From the NCBI GenBank assembly GCA_031288935.1, contig JAITQL010000018.1, positions 1 through 7,971 of the forward strand: a DNA stretch of 7,971 nucleotides. The letters run 5' to 3'. The notes below the pieces were generated by a model. It saw nothing but the letters and a program-made list of their open reading frames with translations, did not search any database and had not been told where the DNA came from. The DNA comes from Tannerella sp. Its GTDB lineage: Bacteria; Bacteroidota; Bacteroidia; Bacteroidales; Tannerellaceae. The position numbers and the translations under genes are program-made. Of the stretch, positions 6,829 to 7,971 are shown in pieces; within the stretch, counting starts at the first letter, position 1, and the number at the start of each line of letters is the position of its first letter.

Positions 6829-6924
6829 GGAGTTCGGAAGTAGCAAATCGGAGTTCCGAACTGTAAAATTGGAGTTCGGAACTGTAAAATCGGAGTTCGG
6901 AACTGGAAATTTGGAGTTCGGAAG
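6829..6924. repeat. 21-bp direct tandem repeat, about 4.6 copies
   Basis: Units begin at 6829, 6850, 6871, 6892 and 6913 (partial). Each starts GGAGTTCnGAA and ends in an A/T-rich stretch, with a few substitutions and no length change. The core in the second to fourth units is an imperfect dyad, AGTTCnGAACT, that is, five-base arms around one central base, as in an operator. The period of 21 bp is two DNA turns, so the dyads would face the same side of the helix. A plus-strand frame through it encodes a seven-residue repeat (such as EFGTVKS), but that frame has no support as a gene. The array sits about 220 bp upstream of the nuoA promoter and 65 bp past the terminator of the next gene. Confidence 0.9.
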
Positions 6925-6989
6925 GAGTATGACGGGTTGGAAAAGAAGGGTGACGACTGTTTTCGGCAGATTTTTGCGGCTTTATAAAG

Positions 6990-7026
6990 AAAACCCCGGC
7001 AGGTTTTTAGATCCTGTCGGGGTTTT
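6990..7026 (-). terminator. Rho-independent terminator, probably bidirectional
   Basis: A 14-bp stem (6990-7003 with 7013-7026), perfect apart from one G-T wobble, surrounds a 9-base loop. The arms are AAAACCCCGGCAGG and CCTGTCGGGGTTTT. On the minus strand the stem ends in TTTT followed by CTTT, as expected for an intrinsic terminator. It lies about 80 bp past the stop of the 159-codon gene and would insulate the nuo promoter from it. Confidence 0.85.
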
Positions 7027-7038
7027 CAGATCATGTGT

Positions 7039-7069
7039 GGCAGTTGCCGGAAAAACGGGGGCGACTGCC
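7039..7069. other. Hairpin in the 3' untranslated region of the 159-codon gene
   Basis: Ten-base arms GGCAGTTGCC (7039-7048) and GGCGACTGCC (7060-7069) pair with a single wobble around an 11-base loop. It lies between the stop of the 159-codon gene and the main terminator. It has no T-tract of its own and may stabilise the mRNA end. Confidence 0.5.
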
Positions 7070-7104
7070 AAGTCTCGCACAGTGAACGGTCTTAAAAATT
7101 CCGT

Positions 7105-7584
7105 TTACAGTTTTCCGCTGTCGGACTTTGTCCTCTTTCCGTGCGGGAACCGTTTCTTCAATTCCTCGTACACGGCGCGGGCTTGCGGTACATCCTGGTG
7201 GGCAAGCAGCTTGACGTAGTTGTAAAAACCCAGGGAATGCTGGAAGGCTTCACTTCCCGCCAGCATTTCGAGATCGCTCAGCATTTCCGTCAGCTGAACG
7301 GCATCGGTCTTTGCTCCTATCAAACCGAATGAATCGGTCATGTCCGTCTGAAAGTCCTCCATGTTCAGGAAAGCGGGGCACAGCTGCGGATTTTCCTTGG
7401 CCAGCTCGAACGCTTTCCCTACAAATGCAGTCGATTTCTCGCCCATCTTGGGAAGTTCCTGCCGTTCCTGCGGCGTGAGGGCAACGGCATACGGCATCAC
7501 CACTTCCTTCACCTCTCGAATCCCGGCCTTAATCGCCTGTACGGTTTGTTCCGGGATTGGCTGAAGATGTTGATTTTCCTTCAT
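7105..7584 (-). CDS. Uncharacterised 159-residue soluble protein
   Basis: I do not recognise a named family, although the style of sequence recalls conserved hypothetical proteins of Bacteroidales. The start ATG 7584 yields MKENQHLQPIPEQ; there is no signal peptide or membrane segment, so the protein should be cytoplasmic. It is predicted to be mostly helical: a helix around 12-30, then PYAVALTPQERQELPKMGEK (31-50), a helix at 51-65, a short segment with Cys69 and DFQTDM, and two or three amphipathic helices from about 84 to 150. The end is basic and charged (KKRFPHGKRTKSDSGKL). The only cysteine is Cys69 and there is no metal or nucleotide motif. The gene stands alone, with its own promoter box and terminator, on the same strand as nuo but not co-transcribed with it as far as the sequence shows. 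Confidence 0.88.
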   Translation of the reverse strand: MKENQHLQPIPEQTVQAIKAGIREVKEVVMPYAVALTPQERQELPKMGEKSTAFVGKAFELAKENPQLCPAFLNMEDFQTDMTDSFGLIGAKTDAVQLTEMLSDLEMLAGSEAFQHSLGFYNYVKLLAHQDVPQARAVYEELKKRFPHGKRTKSDSGKL

Positions 7585-7660
7585 CTCAAAATCAGTTTAA
7601 ATTAATACTCCGTTATGACCCGTAGCCGGACGGTTTGTGCCGGCATCGGGGTTCCGGATG

Positions 7661-7668
7661 CAAAGTTA
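7661..7668 (-). promoter_or_regulatory. -7 promoter box of the 159-codon gene
   Basis: The minus strand reads TAACTTTG, an exact TAnnTTTG match, 76 bp upstream of the ATG at 7584. This implies a leader of about 70 nt, longer than for the other two promoters here. Upstream DNA is AT-rich without a clear TTTG at the -33 distance. The leader contains a short GCCGG...CCGGC pairing (7625-7644) that could form a small hairpin. Confidence 0.55.
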
Positions 7669-7708
7669 TACTTTTTATTAAATGATACCCTCCCCGGAGA
7701 ATAAAATA

Positions 7709-7745
7709 ATTCAAAGATTCAAAAATTCAAGGATTCAAAAATTCC
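7709..7745. repeat. AT-rich 8-bp tandem repeat
   Basis: Four units with an 8-bp period (attcaaag, attcaaaa, attcaagg, attcaaaa) and a partial fifth unit. The units share the ATTCAA core of the array at 6651-6678 but are one base longer. It leads directly into the GC-rich hairpin element on its right. Confidence 0.8.
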
Positions 7746-7746
7746 A

Positions 7747-7787
7747 CCTCTCCCCCGGCCCCTCTCCACAAGGAGAGGGGAGCGAGG
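7747..7787. repeat. GC-rich palindromic repeat element
   Basis: A perfect 9-bp stem (CCCCTCTCC at 7759-7767, GGAGAGGGG at 7772-7780) closes a 4-base loop, ACAA. It is flanked by a C-rich strand (7748-7758) and a G-rich tail (agcgaggg). This arrangement resembles a dispersed palindrome that I remember from intergenic DNA of several phyla, where it is often mistaken for a coding frame (LSPGPSPQGEG). There is no T-tract, so it is not a classic terminator, though it could fold in the transcript of the efflux adaptor gene. Confidence 0.75.
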
Positions 7788-7818
7788 GTTTCAGGCACAA
7801 ACCAGACCATTTGGTGGG

Positions 7819-7855
7819 ATTCAAAAATTTAAAATTCAAGATTCAAAATTCAAAT
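7819..7855. repeat. AT-rich heptamer-like repeat
   Basis: Five imperfect units with the ATTCAA core (attcaaaa, atttaaa, attcaag, attcaaa, attcaaa) lie between the hairpin element and the heptamers that follow the adaptor gene. They belong with the arrays at 6651-6678 and 7709-7745. Confidence 0.7.
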
Positions 7856-7870
7856 CATCATTCTTCATTA

Positions 7871-7898
7871 TTCATTCTTCACTGTTCATTGCTCACTC
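7871..7898. repeat. Heptanucleotide tandem repeat after the efflux adaptor gene
   Basis: Four 7-bp units (ttcattc, ttcactg, ttcattg, ctcactc) abut the stop codon at 7899. The array is the same family as 1371-1405: both contain ttcactg followed by ttcattg, and both lie just 3' of a minus-strand gene. Confidence 0.8.
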
Positions 7899-7971
7899 TC
7901 AGTCCAGCACCAGTACCTGGTTGTCCCGGTAGCTTTCGTAGCCGGAGACGATGACCCGTTCGCCGGCGCCG
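7899..7971 (-). CDS. C-terminal end of a probable periplasmic efflux adaptor (HlyD/MacA type), cut by right edge
   Basis: Only the last 23 codons are present: GAGERVIVSGYESYRDNQ, then VLVLD and a TGA stop at 7899. The pattern G-x-G-E-x-V-I-x-S-G-Y-E-x-(F/Y)-x-D-N-x-x-L-x-L is how the membrane-proximal domain of many Bacteroidetes periplasmic adaptors (ABC or RND efflux membrane-fusion proteins) ends. With so little sequence the family call is moderate, and the partner transporter would lie to the right. The reading frame itself is supported by the clean stop and the repeat array that begins directly after it. Confidence 0.6.
   Translation of the reverse strand, partial: GAGERVIVSGYESYRDNQVLVLD

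Noticed and set aside
6829..6924. CRISPR array
   Set aside because: The units are contiguous 21-bp direct repeats with no unique spacers, and no cas gene is nearby.
6827..7219. 130-codon plus-strand frame with a seven-residue repeat
   Set aside because: It runs through the 21-bp repeat, the terminator hairpin and antisense into the 159-codon gene. The peptide repeat follows automatically from a 21-bp DNA repeat with no stop codon.
7682..7954. 90-codon plus-strand frame
   Set aside because: Made of the AT-rich repeats and the GC-rich palindrome, and it ends antisense to the efflux adaptor; the LSPGPSPQGEG piece is a known type of spurious translation.

Overview
The window looks like chromosomal DNA from a member of the Bacteroidetes, most likely order Bacteroidales. 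Three things point there. The complex I genes have the Bacteroides-type layout: a fused nuoCD, no nuoE/F/G, and order A-B-CD-H-I-J-K. Three separate gene starts are preceded by an exact TAnnTTTG box, the Bacteroidetes -7 promoter element. Ribosome binding sites are mostly weak. The nuo genes are GC-rich, while the flanking lipoprotein gene and the spacers are clearly richer in A+T. I cannot name the genus.

All convincing genes lie on the minus strand, so transcription runs from right to left. From the right edge: (1) 7899-7971 is the last 23 codons of what looks like a HlyD/MacA-type efflux adaptor. (2) 7585-7898 is a spacer full of short repeats, including a perfect GC-rich hairpin element, with the promoter of the next gene. 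(3) 7105-7584 encodes a 159-residue protein that I do not recognise, followed by a hairpin and a strong terminator (6990-7026). (4) 6555-6989 has no credible gene; it holds a 21-bp tandem repeat, an inverted repeat, AT-rich heptamers and the nuo promoter. (5) 1422-6554 is the nuo operon. (6) 1139-1421 is a spacer with a heptamer repeat and a doubtful 27-codon ORF. (7) 1-1138 is the first 379 codons of a lipoprotein, probably TlpA/thioredoxin-like, that runs off the left edge.

The nuo genes encode most of the quinone-reducing module (NuoB, NuoCD, NuoI carrying N2 and two 4Fe-4S clusters; NuoH forming the quinone tunnel) and the small membrane subunits NuoA, NuoJ and NuoK. Genes overlap by 4-10 bp or lie 0-7 bp apart, except around nuoH, where both spacers are about 50 bp. 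One of these is made largely of a 7-bp tandem repeat. The absence of the NADH-oxidising module (NuoEFG) is usual for this phylum. The absence of nuoL, nuoM and nuoN after nuoK is not: the operon stops at nuoK, and the next gene is unrelated. Either the antiporter-like pump subunits are encoded elsewhere, or the operon was broken here.

I found no CRISPR array, transposase, tRNA or rRNA, and no clear sign of a new defence or mobile system. The most interesting signals are the missing nuoLMN, the repeat between nuoCD and nuoH that contains Shine-Dalgarno-like and start-codon sequences, and the families of short tandem repeats that fill nearly every spacer.
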